Under the pieces are notes generated by a model. It did no database searches. It saw nothing but the letters and a program-made list of their open reading frames with translations, and had not been told where the DNA came from. A stretch of 8,769 bases of DNA from JARIHD01 sp964610985. GTDB taxonomy: Bacteria; Patescibacteriota; Saccharimonadia; Saccharimonadales; UBA4665. Location of the stretch: positions 1 through 8,769 of the forward strand of contig CAZSZJ010000041.1 of the NCBI GenBank assembly GCA_964610985.1, written 5' to 3'. Every line of letters starts with the position of its first letter. Position 1 is the stretch's first letter. Position numbers and translations under genes: made by a program. Shown here piece after piece: positions 1 to 5,653 of the stretch.

Positions 1-129
1 AAAGTAAAACCTGGCACCATCATGTTTGAAATGCAGGGTGTGAGCGAAGAAATAGCCCGCGAAGCCATGCGCCTCGCGGCACATAAACTCCCTGTAAAAA
101 CTAAATTCTTGGTGAAGGAGGACGCGTAA
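1..129 (+). CDS. rplP: 50S ribosomal protein L16 (uL16), C-terminal fragment
   Basis: The window opens inside this gene; frame 1 is open from base 1 to a TAA at 127-129 and gives 42 C-terminal residues. The end of the family is recognisable: a FEMQGVSEEIAREAMRLA segment followed by KLPVKTKFLV, matching the L16 C-terminus that packs at the base of the central protuberance near the A site. L16 normally has about 135-140 residues, so roughly two thirds lie upstream of the window. The last A of its stop codon is the first A of the rpmC start, and its final codons contain the rpmC Shine-Dalgarno AAGGAGG (115-121), so translation of the two genes is probably coupled. The identification rests on the C-terminus plus gene order. 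Confidence 0.93.
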   Translation, partial: KVKPGTIMFEMQGVSEEIAREAMRLAAHKLPVKTKFLVKEDA

Positions 130-329
130 TGAAAATCGCTGATATCCGCAAGCTGTCGACTGCCGAGTTGACCACCGAGAGCACCAAATTACGTGCGGAG
201 ATTGCAGAACTTAAGCGTCGCCTGTCCACGGGTGAAGTCCAAAACGTCCGCGTCATTCGCGGCAAGCGCAAGGACCTCGCACGGGTGCTGACGGTACTAG
301 GCGAGCAGCTCGCAAAGGAGAACATGTAA
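129..329 (+). CDS. rpmC: 50S ribosomal protein L29 (uL29)
   Basis: A 66-residue protein of normal L29 length. L29 is a small two-helix protein of the large subunit near the polypeptide exit tunnel, where SRP and trigger factor dock. The sequence shows the typical helical hairpin: a first helix rich in K/E/L (residues about 7-32, including LRAEIAELKRRL) and a second containing IRGKRKDLARVLTVL (about 43-58). The ATG at 129 has AAGGAGG at 115-121, spacer 7. It overlaps rplP by one base upstream and rpsQ by one base downstream (TAATG at both), in the canonical rplP-rpmC-rpsQ order. An overlapping minus-strand reading frame is a shadow. Confidence 0.96.
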   Translation: MKIADIRKLSTAELTTESTKLRAEIAELKRRLSTGEVQNVRVIRGKRKDLARVLTVLGEQLAKENM

Positions 330-676
330 TGGCAAAAATGATTCACGGTATTGTGTCTTCCAAGAAGACCGACAAGACCATCATCGTGACCGAGCATGTC
401 CGTCTGACCCATCCGCTGTACCGCAAGCAGTACACGGTGACGAAGCGGTTCATGGCCCATGATGAAAACAATGAAGCTCAGGAAGGTGACAAGGTTATCA
501 TCGTAGAAACCCGTCCCTTGAGCGCTCGCAAGCACTTCAAGCTGGATCGAATTACAGAAAAGGCCGGTGTTAAGCACGTCGAAAGCGAAGCTGACATGCC
601 AGAAGTGCTAAAGAAGGCGGAAAAGCCTGTCAAAACGGATGCCGCTGAAGCCGAAACAACCGAGGAGGACAAGTAA
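329..676 (+). CDS. rpsQ: 30S ribosomal protein S17 (uS17) with charged C-terminal tail
   Basis: Residues 1-78 form the S17 OB-fold core, a primary 16S rRNA binder in the small-subunit body: MIHGIVSSKKTDKTIIV, the segment around RLTHPLYRKQYTVTKR, and GDKVIIVETRPLSARKHFKL. S17 usually ends near residue 80-85. This one runs to 115, with a tail (about 79-115) rich in Lys, Glu, Ala and Thr that ends in acidic TTEEDK; it looks disordered. The start is set by AAAGGAG at 314-320, spacer 8, and by the TAATG overlap with rpmC. The stop overlaps the rplN start by one base, and GAGGAGG near the 3' end serves rplN. The tail is an extension rather than a missed stop, because the frame ends exactly at the rplN start. 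Confidence 0.96.
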   Translation: MAKMIHGIVSSKKTDKTIIVTEHVRLTHPLYRKQYTVTKRFMAHDENNEAQEGDKVIIVETRPLSARKHFKLDRITEKAGVKHVESEADMPEVLKKAEKPVKTDAAEAETTEEDK

Positions 677-1044
677 TGATTCAACAAGAATCCCGCCTCG
701 TCGTTTGTGACAACAGTGGTGCAAAAGAAATTTTGTGTATCCGGGTTCTTGGTGGCACACGCCGCCGTTACGCACGCGTTGGTGACATCATCGTCGCAAC
801 CGTCAAAGAAGCCAACCCTCAGGGTAACGTCAAAAAGAAAACCGTTATCAAGGCGGTTGTTGTCCGCACCAAGGACATCATCCGCCGCAAAGATGGTAGC
901 ACCATCAAATTTGACGACAACGCTGCCGTAGTTATCGGTGAGGACAAAAACCCTAAGGCCACCCGTATTTTCGGACCAGTTCCACGCGAACTTCGTGACC
1001 TCGGCTACGCCAAGATCATTAGCTTAGCTCCGGAGGTACTCTAA
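676..1044 (+). CDS. rplN: 50S ribosomal protein L14 (uL14)
   Basis: A 122-residue protein, the standard L14 length. L14 binds 23S rRNA on the subunit interface, contributes to an intersubunit bridge and is the docking site of the silencing factor RsfS. Family hallmarks are the start MIQQESRLVVCDNSGAKE, the ILCIRVLGG strand, the basic centre around KEANPQGNVKKK, and the terminal GPVPRELRD...KIISLAPEVL. The ATG at 676 is preceded by GAGGAGG (662-668, spacer 7). The stop TAA shares its last A with the rplX start. Nothing about it is unusual, and it is one of the firmest anchors for calling this the spc operon. Confidence 0.98.
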   Translation: MIQQESRLVVCDNSGAKEILCIRVLGGTRRRYARVGDIIVATVKEANPQGNVKKKTVIKAVVVRTKDIIRRKDGSTIKFDDNAAVVIGEDKNPKATRIFGPVPRELRDLGYAKIISLAPEVL

Positions 1045-1397
1045 TGAAGGCTCAAGAAAAGAAGATTTACAAGATCCGTCTGAACAAAGGCGACACCGTC
1101 GTTGTTACGACCGGTAAATACAAGGGCAAGACCGGCAAGATCACCGCTACCCACCCATCGGAAAACAAGGTAACCGTCGAAGGCGTTAACATCGTTAAAA
1201 AGCATGTTAAACCCAACCGTGCCAACCCACAAGGCGGCATTCTCGAAATTACCAAGCCGATCTGGGTCAGCAAGGTCGCTATCGTCGATCCTTCAACCAA
1301 AAAAGCCAGCCGCATTGGCTACAAGCTCGACGACAAAGGTAATAAAACCCGCGTCTTCAAGGCAAGCGGCAAAGAGATTCCAGGAGGTAAACAATAA
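1044..1397 (+). CDS. rplX: 50S ribosomal protein L24 (uL24)
   Basis: A 117-residue protein, slightly longer than the usual 100-105. L24 is an early assembly initiator that binds the 5' region of 23S rRNA near the tunnel exit. It carries the KOW motif at about residues 12-38 (LNKGDTVVVTTGKYKGKTGK), followed by VEGVNIVKKHVKPN and the ILEITKPIWVSKVAIVDP strand typical of L24. The C-terminal 25 residues are basic and lack the zinc-type cysteines of some homologues. GGAGG at 1032-1036 (spacer 7) and the TAATG overlap with rplN define the start. The 3' end carries AGGAGGT (1382-1388) for rplE, which again overlaps by one base. Confidence 0.97.
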   Translation: MKAQEKKIYKIRLNKGDTVVVTTGKYKGKTGKITATHPSENKVTVEGVNIVKKHVKPNRANPQGGILEITKPIWVSKVAIVDPSTKKASRIGYKLDDKGNKTRVFKASGKEIPGGKQ

Positions 1398-1975
1398 TGG
1401 CAGACAAAAAAACAACCACCACAACCACTGTACGTCTTCGCCATCAGTACAACGACAAGATTGCCGCTGATCTGATGAAGGAGCTTGGTCTTGCCAACGC
1501 GCACCAAGTGCCAAAACTGGAAAAAATCACTCTGAATGTGGGCCTTGGCAAAGCAAAAGATGACAAAAAAGTTATCGCTGCTGCCGAAAACACACTTACT
1601 AAGATCACCGGCCAAAAACCGATGGAAACGATCGCCAAAAAATCTATCGCGAACTTCAAACTTCGTGAAGGCAACAAGATCGGCCTCAAAGTTACCCTTC
1701 GTGGCGACAAGATGTACGAATTTTTGGACCGCCTGGTAACCATCGTGCTGCCTCGTCTGCGTGACTTCCACGGCGTAAGCCGGGGTGCTTTCGACCGCCA
1801 GGGCAACTTCAGCTTCGGTTTGGTTGACCAATCGGTATTTCCGGAACTGACATTTGACGAAACCACTACTTCGCACGGTCTGCAAGCGGTCTTTACTATC
1901 AAATGCCACGACCCGGCCCACGCACGTGTGCTGCTCGAAAAGTTTGGAATGCCTTTTGAAAAGGAGAATAAATAA
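1397..1975 (+). CDS. rplE: 50S ribosomal protein L5 (uL5)
   Basis: A 192-residue protein; L5 is usually about 179. It binds 5S rRNA in the central protuberance and contacts P-site tRNA. Visible hallmarks are LEKITLNVGLGKA (about 41-53), LTKITGQKP, the stretch FKLREGNKIGLKVTLRG (about 91-107), MYEFLDRLVTIVLPRLRDFHG, and the GNFSFGLVDQSVFPEL segment near the C-terminus. The excess length is a short Lys/Thr-rich N-terminus (about 12 residues, with a run of threonines) before the RLRHQYND helix. The start is firm: AGGAGGT with spacer 8 and the TAATG overlap with rplX. The C-terminal codons contain AAGGAG (1961-1966) for rpsN. Confidence 0.98.
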   Translation: MADKKTTTTTTVRLRHQYNDKIAADLMKELGLANAHQVPKLEKITLNVGLGKAKDDKKVIAAAENTLTKITGQKPMETIAKKSIANFKLREGNKIGLKVTLRGDKMYEFLDRLVTIVLPRLRDFHGVSRGAFDRQGNFSFGLVDQSVFPELTFDETTTSHGLQAVFTIKCHDPAHARVLLEKFGMPFEKENK

Positions 1976-2244
1976 TGGCTAGGAAATCAAACATTGCCCG
2001 CGACCTCAAGCGTCAGAAAATGATTCAGCAGTACGCCGCTAAGCGTGCCGAGCTCAAAGCTCTGGGCGATCAAGAAGGCTTGGCTAAACTGCCTCGTAAC
2101 TCTTCTCCCACCCGCTGGAAGAACCGCTGTGTCGAAACCGGCCGCCCTCATGGGTACATGCGCCAGTTCGGCCTCAGCCGCATCTCTTTCCGCGAACACG
2201 CGAGTAAGGGCGAAATTCCTGGCGTAACAAAGGCCAGCTGGTAG
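1975..2244 (+). CDS. rpsN: 30S ribosomal protein S14 (uS14), zinc-free medium-length form
   Basis: An 89-residue S14. S14 sits in the head of the small subunit and is added late in assembly. The C-terminal half is diagnostic: LPRNSSPTRWKNRC, GRPHGYMRQFGLSRI and FREHASKGEIPGVTKASW. Only one cysteine (C52) is present, so the paired CxxC zinc site of the 61-residue form is absent. The length lies between that short form and the E. coli protein (about 101), so this is the medium zinc-independent class. The start at 1975 is fixed by AAGGAG (spacer 8) and the TAATG overlap with rplE. The gene ends in TAG, and GAAGGAG immediately follows as the rpsH ribosome-binding site. Confidence 0.97.
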   Translation: MARKSNIARDLKRQKMIQQYAAKRAELKALGDQEGLAKLPRNSSPTRWKNRCVETGRPHGYMRQFGLSRISFREHASKGEIPGVTKASW

Positions 2245-2250
2245 AAGGAG
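2244..2250 (+). promoter_or_regulatory. Ribosome-binding site that decides the rpsH start
   Basis: GAAGGAG lies directly after the rpsN stop. Three in-frame ATGs follow, at 2254, 2260 and 2263, with spacers of 3, 9 and 12 bases. Only 2260 is at a usual distance, and S8 proteins typically begin with a few residues before TDPIADML, so 2260 is preferred. 2263 is possible and 2254 is least likely. Confidence 0.6.
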
Positions 2251-2259
2251 AATATGCAT

Positions 2260-2658
2260 ATGATGGTATCTACTGACCCAATCGCCGACATGCTAACCCG
2301 CATCCGGAACGCAATTGCCGTTCGCAAAAGCGAAGTGGTTATGCCGCACTCAAAGGTTAAAGAATCTGTTGCCCGTCTTTTGAAGGACAGCGGTTTCATT
2401 AGCGACGTGTCGGTTGCCGACGTTAGCGTTGGCAAAAGCATGAAGATCGTTATCAACGAAGCTGGCGAAAATGCCCGCATCACCGAGATCGTTCGCATGA
2501 GCAAGCCAGGCCGCCGGTATTACATCGGTAGCGACAAAATTCCTGTTGTTAAGCGCGGCCGTGGTGTCGTCATCGTTTCAACCTCACGAGGTATGATGAC
2601 CGGTGCTCAGGCTAAAAAACAGGGTGTTGGCGGCGAATTAATTTGTAAAGTGTACTAA
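2260..2658 (+). CDS. rpsH: 30S ribosomal protein S8 (uS8)
   Basis: A protein of 132 residues from the preferred start (134 if begun at 2254), the normal S8 length. S8 binds 16S helix 21 in the central domain, and in many bacteria it represses spc translation by binding its own mRNA. Hallmarks are TDPIADMLTRIRNA at the N-terminus, the VMPHSKVKESVARLLKDSGFI segment, SKPGRRYYIG in the middle, and the C-terminal STSRGMMTGAQAKKQGVGGE signature. It is separated from rpsN by a short gap rather than the TAATG overlap used by the preceding genes. No mimic of the S8-binding helix is obvious by eye in the mRNA around rplE, the E. coli target, but this was not folded. Confidence 0.97.
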   Translation: MMVSTDPIADMLTRIRNAIAVRKSEVVMPHSKVKESVARLLKDSGFISDVSVADVSVGKSMKIVINEAGENARITEIVRMSKPGRRYYIGSDKIPVVKRGRGVVIVSTSRGMMTGAQAKKQGVGGELICKVY

Positions 2659-2673
2659 GAGTAAGGAAAAACG

Positions 2674-3213
2674 ATGAGTCGAATAGGAAAACTGCCTATC
2701 CAAATCCCCAGCGGTGTGACAATCACTGTCGACCCCGATTTCGTTACTGTCACAGGTGCTAAAGGCACACTGAAACAGTTTACGATGCCGGGCGTTACGC
2801 TAACGGTCGCCGACGGTGTAGCAACAGTTACACGAGAAAACGACGAAGCCGTCAATCGTGCTAAGCACGGTCTGATGCGCACCCTTGTCAACAACATGGT
2901 TGTTGGCGTAACAAAGGGCTTCAGCAAACAGCTTGAGATTAACGGTGTTGGTTACCGCGTTGCGATGCAAGGCGCTGACCTCAAATTTAATCTCGGCTTT
3001 TCGCACGATGTTATTTATAAACTACCACAGGGCATATCTGCCGTTATCGAACAGAACAAGATCACTATTTCTGGCATCGACAAACAGCAGGTAGGCCAAG
3101 TTGCCGCCGAGATCCGCGCACTCAAGAAGCCAGAGCCCTACAAGGGCAAGGGCATCAAGTACGCCGACGAGCGCATCCTTCGCAAGAGTGGTAAATCAGG
3201 TAAGGACAAATAG
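2674..3213 (+). CDS. rplF: 50S ribosomal protein L6 (uL6)
   Basis: A 179-residue protein, usual length about 177. L6 has two duplicated alpha/beta domains and lies near the sarcin-ricin loop and factor-binding region. The start MSRIGKLPIQIPSGVTI is typical; the domains span about residues 1-80 and 82-170. The second ends with the signature PEPYKGKGIKYADE, followed by a basic tail. The ATG at 2674 has TAAGGA about 8 bases upstream. It lies 15 bases after rpsH and 8 before rplR, in standard order. No unusual residues or gaps were seen. Confidence 0.98.
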   Translation: MSRIGKLPIQIPSGVTITVDPDFVTVTGAKGTLKQFTMPGVTLTVADGVATVTRENDEAVNRAKHGLMRTLVNNMVVGVTKGFSKQLEINGVGYRVAMQGADLKFNLGFSHDVIYKLPQGISAVIEQNKITISGIDKQQVGQVAAEIRALKKPEPYKGKGIKYADERILRKSGKSGKDK

Positions 3214-3221
3214 GTAGAAGT

Positions 3222-3578
3222 ATGGACAAACTAGCACACAAGCTTCTCAACAAAAGCCTACGCAAAAACCGCGTTCGCTCGACCGTTTCCGGAACTACCG
3301 AACGTCCGCGTCTGAGCGTATCGGTTTCTAACCGGCACATCATTGCCCAGGTCATTGACGATACTGCCCACAAGACGCTCGCTTACGTTTCGACCGTCGG
3401 CACAAAAGCCGCCAAAGGTTCGATGACAGAGCGTGCCGAATGGGTTGGTACTGAAATCGCTAAAAAAGCTAAAGCTGCAAAGGTTACTGTTGTCGTATTC
3501 GACCGCGGTGGCCGGATCTATCATGGCCGCGTGCAAGCGCTGGCCGATGCAGCTCGTAAAGCAGGATTGGAGTTCTAA
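3222..3578 (+). CDS. rplR: 50S ribosomal protein L18 (uL18)
   Basis: A 118-residue protein of normal length. L18 binds 5S rRNA with L5 and brings it into the central protuberance. The basic N-terminal arm is short (about residues 1-25, with many Lys/Arg), followed by GTTERPRLSVSVSNRHIIAQVIDD, a typical L18 opening, and the C-terminal signature VVVFDRGGRIYHGRVQALADAARKAGLEF spread over about residues 90-118. The upstream purine stretch (GGTAGAAG before the ATG) is a weaker ribosome-binding site than its neighbours have. rpsE begins two bases after the stop, with its GGAG (3569-3572) inside the rplR 3' end. Confidence 0.97.
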   Translation: MDKLAHKLLNKSLRKNRVRSTVSGTTERPRLSVSVSNRHIIAQVIDDTAHKTLAYVSTVGTKAAKGSMTERAEWVGTEIAKKAKAAKVTVVVFDRGGRIYHGRVQALADAARKAGLEF

Positions 3579-3580
3579 TC

Positions 3581-4312
3581 ATGGCTGAAAATACTACAGC
3601 TCCCGCACAGGCCGCTACCGAAGCTGCCGCTGCAGCTCAGCACCAGAACAACCGCGGTCCTCGTGGAGGCCACGGTCACGGTGGACGCCCAGGCGGTCCC
3701 CGCCGCGATGGTCGTCGTCCCGAAATGGCTCCCGAAGAAAAACAATTTGATGAGCGCGTACTGCACATTGACCGCGTTGCCCGCGTCGTCAAGGGTGGCC
3801 GTCGCTTCCGCTTCCGCGCACTCGTCGTGGTTGGTGACCGCAAAAACCGCGTTGGCATCGGCATCGCCAAAGGTGCAGATGTTACTGCTGCCGTCTCCAA
3901 GGCTACCGAAGTTGCCAAAAAACACTTCATAACCGTCCAAACCAACAAAAATGGTTCGATCTTCCATGAATTCGAAGCTAAGGTCGGCGGTGCACGCATC
4001 CTCATCAAGCCAGCCAGCGCCGGTACTGGTCTGATCGCCGGAGGTGTGGTTCGTACCATTCTGGAAGTTGCCGGCATCAAGAACATTCTGAGCAAATCCC
4101 TCGGTTCAACCAACAAGGCTAACACAGCTTACGCGACCATCGAGGCACTGCACAGCATTGTTCCTGCCGACCAGTGGGTCACCGCTGGTGCCCTAAAAGC
4201 CGCGAGAGACGAAAAAGCCAAGGCCGCGCCAAAGACAGAAAAGGCCGAAGCCGAGAAACCCGCCGCTAAAGCCGCTCCTAAAAAAGCTGCCGCAAAGAAG
4301 GAGACTAAGTAA
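3581..4312 (+). CDS. rpsE: 30S ribosomal protein S5 (uS5) with long N- and C-terminal extensions
   Basis: At 243 residues it is far longer than the usual 160-170. The core (about 57-205) is standard S5, a protein of the mRNA entry side and decoding fidelity: VARVVKGGRRFRFRALVVVGD, GIAKGADV, then ILIKPASAGTGLIAGG and VVRTILEVAGIKNIL. The VKGG segment is the loop where spectinomycin-resistance changes occur in other bacteria. Residues 1-50 are Ala/Gln-rich and then Gly/Arg/His-rich (HGHGGRPGGPRRDGRRP), like an RGG RNA-binding tail. Residues about 206-243 are an Ala/Lys/Glu/Pro tail. Both tails look disordered. The start has GGAG 8 bases upstream. The stop overlaps the rplO ATG (TAATG), leaving no room for rpmD. 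Confidence 0.97.
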   Translation: MAENTTAPAQAATEAAAAAQHQNNRGPRGGHGHGGRPGGPRRDGRRPEMAPEEKQFDERVLHIDRVARVVKGGRRFRFRALVVVGDRKNRVGIGIAKGADVTAAVSKATEVAKKHFITVQTNKNGSIFHEFEAKVGGARILIKPASAGTGLIAGGVVRTILEVAGIKNILSKSLGSTNKANTAYATIEALHSIVPADQWVTAGALKAARDEKAKAAPKTEKAEAEKPAAKAAPKKAAAKKETK

Positions 4313-4782
4313 TGAAGTATCACGAATTACAGGCCTCTAGCAAAAAAAACGGCAAGCGTGTTGGTCGCGGTATCGCTGCCGGCCAAGGTAAAACCGCCGG
4401 ACGCGGCACAAAAGGCCAGATGGCTCGCACTGGCGCTAAGCGCAAACCTGGTTTTGAAGGTGGTCAAAACCCACTGATGCAGCGTTTGCCAAAATTGCCT
4501 GGCTTTACGTCTAAGCGCGTTCCTGCTGAAGTAGTTTACACCGGTCAGCTCGACACAGTAAGCGCCAAGACCGTAGACACTGTCGCTCTGGCCGAAGCCG
4601 GTCTGATAAGCAGCGCTTACGTAGTAGTCAAGCTGCTCGTAAAAGGCGACGTGACCAAAAAGCACGACGTCAAACTGCAAAACGCCTCGGCTGCAGCTAT
4701 CGAAGCCGTCCAAAAAGTTGGCGGCTCATTCGAAAAAGTTGCCCGCCTAGCCCGCATAGCAACTCGCAAAAAAGAAGACTAG
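4312..4782 (+). CDS. rplO: 50S ribosomal protein L15 (uL15)
   Basis: A 156-residue L15, a late-assembly large-subunit protein with a long Gly-rich N-terminal arm that threads through 23S rRNA. The N-terminus shows RVGRGIAAGQGKTAGRGTKG and the FEGGQNPLMQRLPKLPGF signature. The C-terminal globular domain begins around residue 75, and GDVTKKHDVKLQNASAAAIEAVQKVGG matches the usual KGEL...K.ASK.A...I...GG pattern. AAGGAG (4298-4303, spacer 8) and the one-base overlap with rpsE define the start. It is the last gene of the operon here, because an intrinsic terminator begins 19 bases after its TAG. In most bacteria secY would follow within a few dozen bases. Confidence 0.97.
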   Translation: MKYHELQASSKKNGKRVGRGIAAGQGKTAGRGTKGQMARTGAKRKPGFEGGQNPLMQRLPKLPGFTSKRVPAEVVYTGQLDTVSAKTVDTVALAEAGLISSAYVVVKLLVKGDVTKKHDVKLQNASAAAIEAVQKVGGSFEKVARLARIATRKKED

Positions 4783-4800
4783 CGAATAGTTTCTGTGAAT

Positions 4801-4830
4801 AAAAGGTCCGCGCGCTGCGGACCTTTTATA
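4801..4830 (+). terminator. Intrinsic terminator after rplO
   Basis: There is a perfect 11-bp stem (4801-4811 with 4817-4827, arm AAAAGGTCCGC) and a 5-base loop. The right arm ends in TTTT and is followed by an AT-rich stretch. The flanking A and T tracts mean it could also work on the other strand. It should end the ribosomal-protein transcript before the accessory block. Confidence 0.85.
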
Positions 4831-4859
4831 TTGACATAACATACTACTTATGTTATAGT
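4831..4859 (+). promoter_or_regulatory. Strong sigma-70-type promoter for the 192-residue gene
   Basis: The -35 TTGACA (4831-4836) is a perfect consensus; a 17-base spacer leads to the -10 TATAGT (4854-4859, five of six). It begins three bases after the terminator stem. The predicted RNA start is near 4866, giving a leader of about 18 nt that contains AGAGGA before the ATG at 4884. Confidence 0.8.
4836..4856. repeat. Inverted repeat (possible operator) inside the promoter
   Basis: ATAACATA (4836-4843) and TATGTTAT (4849-4856) form a perfect 8-bp inverted repeat around CTACT. It fills the spacer and overlaps the last base of the -35 and most of the -10. A repressor bound here would block RNA polymerase. 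The dyad is plainly visible; its role as an operator is inferred, and AT-rich promoter DNA can form such dyads by chance. Confidence 0.5.
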
Positions 4860-4883
4860 TGATCTAACTTAGAGGACATTAGC

Positions 4884-5462
4884 ATGCTTGGCCGTTCCGA
4901 AGTAATTATCGATAAGCCTTTGAAGGGTCTCGTTGAGGTTGACGAAGATCGCGTAGTCATTAATGCGCCGATCGGGAGTCTTTTGGGAAAAAATACCGAA
5001 GTACGCCTACGCAGTCCTAACCTATATTTGACTATAAATGGCCCAATCCATCGCAATGCCATGGTTGACGCCAACTTTGTGCGGGAAAGTTATTCCGGCC
5101 CAAACATGGCATGGGTTGAGCTCAACGGCGACATGCGCAAAGGCTCAGCTCTCTATGTTCCTGCTGGCGTGTTATGTGTTGGCCCAGGGGTCAAACTGTA
5201 TAATTATAGTGACCCGAACTACGCTGGCGAACTTTTCGAGGCTGACGACGTTGAGTGGGGTGAGCTAATGGAGCCTACCTTTACTGGCCGCGACCCGCTA
5301 TGGCGCGCGACCGAAATAAATGACCAACCAGTCTTTGTACCCGGTAAAAATGGTCTGCCGGATCTCCAAAGCATGTGGCAGAATGGCCGTGGTCCGTTAA
5401 GTCCTCGAGCGCCAGATACGGATCAGAACTGGCAGCGTCCACCAGACCTCACGAATTATTAA
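4884..5462 (+). CDS. Uncharacterised 192-residue protein
   Basis: I do not recognise this protein. It starts at an ATG with AGAGGA about 8 bases upstream and has its own strong promoter. No signal peptide, membrane segment or catalytic motif is evident. Residues about 5-100 alternate hydrophobic and polar positions, suggesting a beta-rich fold (KGLVEVDEDRVVINAPIG, TEVRLRSPNLYLTI, SALYVPAGVLCVGPGVKLY). A single cysteine is at residue 98. The middle (about 117-145) is acidic and Trp-containing. The C-terminal 40 residues are Pro/Asn/Gln-rich and probably flexible. It is probably cytoplasmic. Strong upstream signals and plausible protein composition argue that it is a real gene. It could be a lineage-specific accessory protein of the Patescibacteria. 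Confidence 0.8.
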   Translation: MLGRSEVIIDKPLKGLVEVDEDRVVINAPIGSLLGKNTEVRLRSPNLYLTINGPIHRNAMVDANFVRESYSGPNMAWVELNGDMRKGSALYVPAGVLCVGPGVKLYNYSDPNYAGELFEADDVEWGELMEPTFTGRDPLWRATEINDQPVFVPGKNGLPDLQSMWQNGRGPLSPRAPDTDQNWQRPPDLTNY

Positions 5463-5469
5463 AAAGTTA

Positions 5470-5498
5470 TGTACAAAAATAAGGTGTAGGTGTATAGT
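5470..5498 (+). promoter_or_regulatory. Promoter of the candidate small RNA
   Basis: The -35 TGTACA (5470-5475, four of six), a 17-base spacer and the -10 TATAGT (5493-5498, five of six) predict an RNA start near 5505. The -10 hexamer is identical to that of the upstream promoter at 4854. No ORF begins in the stretch before the terminator at 5569. Confidence 0.5.
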
Positions 5499-5504
5499 AA
5501 CGAT

Positions 5505-5605
5505 GTCCTCATGGACGGGTTGTAGACACCAACCATTATCAAAAGCCCACCCAACAGGCTGAGATAGCAAACCGGACGCTTCCCTTAGGAGCGTCCGGTT
5601 TTGTT
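5505..5605 (+). ncRNA. Candidate small RNA of about 100 nt
   Basis: A promoter and a strong terminator bracket about 100 nt with no credible ORF. The stretch contains local hairpins: GTCC/GGAC (5505-5508 with 5513-5516), GGTTG/CAACC (5518-5522 with 5530-5534), and AGCC/GGCT (5544-5547 with 5557-5560), followed by the terminator stem. It does not match 4.5S SRP RNA, tmRNA or 6S RNA signatures that I know. The GGCTGAGAT at 5557-5565 resembles one TPP-riboswitch box, but the rest of that riboswitch is missing. An alternative is that this is simply the 3' UTR and terminator of the 192-residue gene. Expression is inferred. Confidence 0.35.
5569..5605 (+). terminator. Strong intrinsic terminator
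   Basis: A perfect 12-bp stem pairs 5569-5580 (AAACCGGACGCT) with 5590-5601, around a 9-base loop that may close by two more pairs. It is followed by a T-rich TTGTT. It would end both the 192-residue gene transcript and the candidate small RNA. Confidence 0.85.
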
Positions 5606-5617
5606 ACCAAGGCCAAG

Positions 5618-5646
5618 TTGCAACTACCAAATCATAATCCTATAAT
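5618..5646 (+). promoter_or_regulatory. Promoter placing the RNA start at the ATG of the 224-residue gene
   Basis: The -35 TTGCAA (5618-5623, four of six), a 17-base spacer and a perfect -10 TATAAT (5641-5646) are present. Initiation 7-8 bases past the -10 falls at 5653-5654, and 5654 is the A of an in-frame ATG. The transcript would have no leader. A TTG at 5618 could be read as an earlier start, but it lies within this -35 box. Confidence 0.6.
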
Positions 5647-5653
5647 CATTCAA

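Noticed and set aside
101..577. A long minus-strand reading frame (158 residues) under rpmC and rpsQ.
   Set aside because: It is antisense to two certain ribosomal genes, with no start signals or recognisable domains. The other long antisense frames under the ribosomal genes and secY are the same kind of shadow.
5557..5602. TPP (THI-box) riboswitch, because of GGCTGAGAT.
   Set aside because: The other conserved THI-box elements are missing and a terminator stem begins four bases later, leaving no room for the aptamer.
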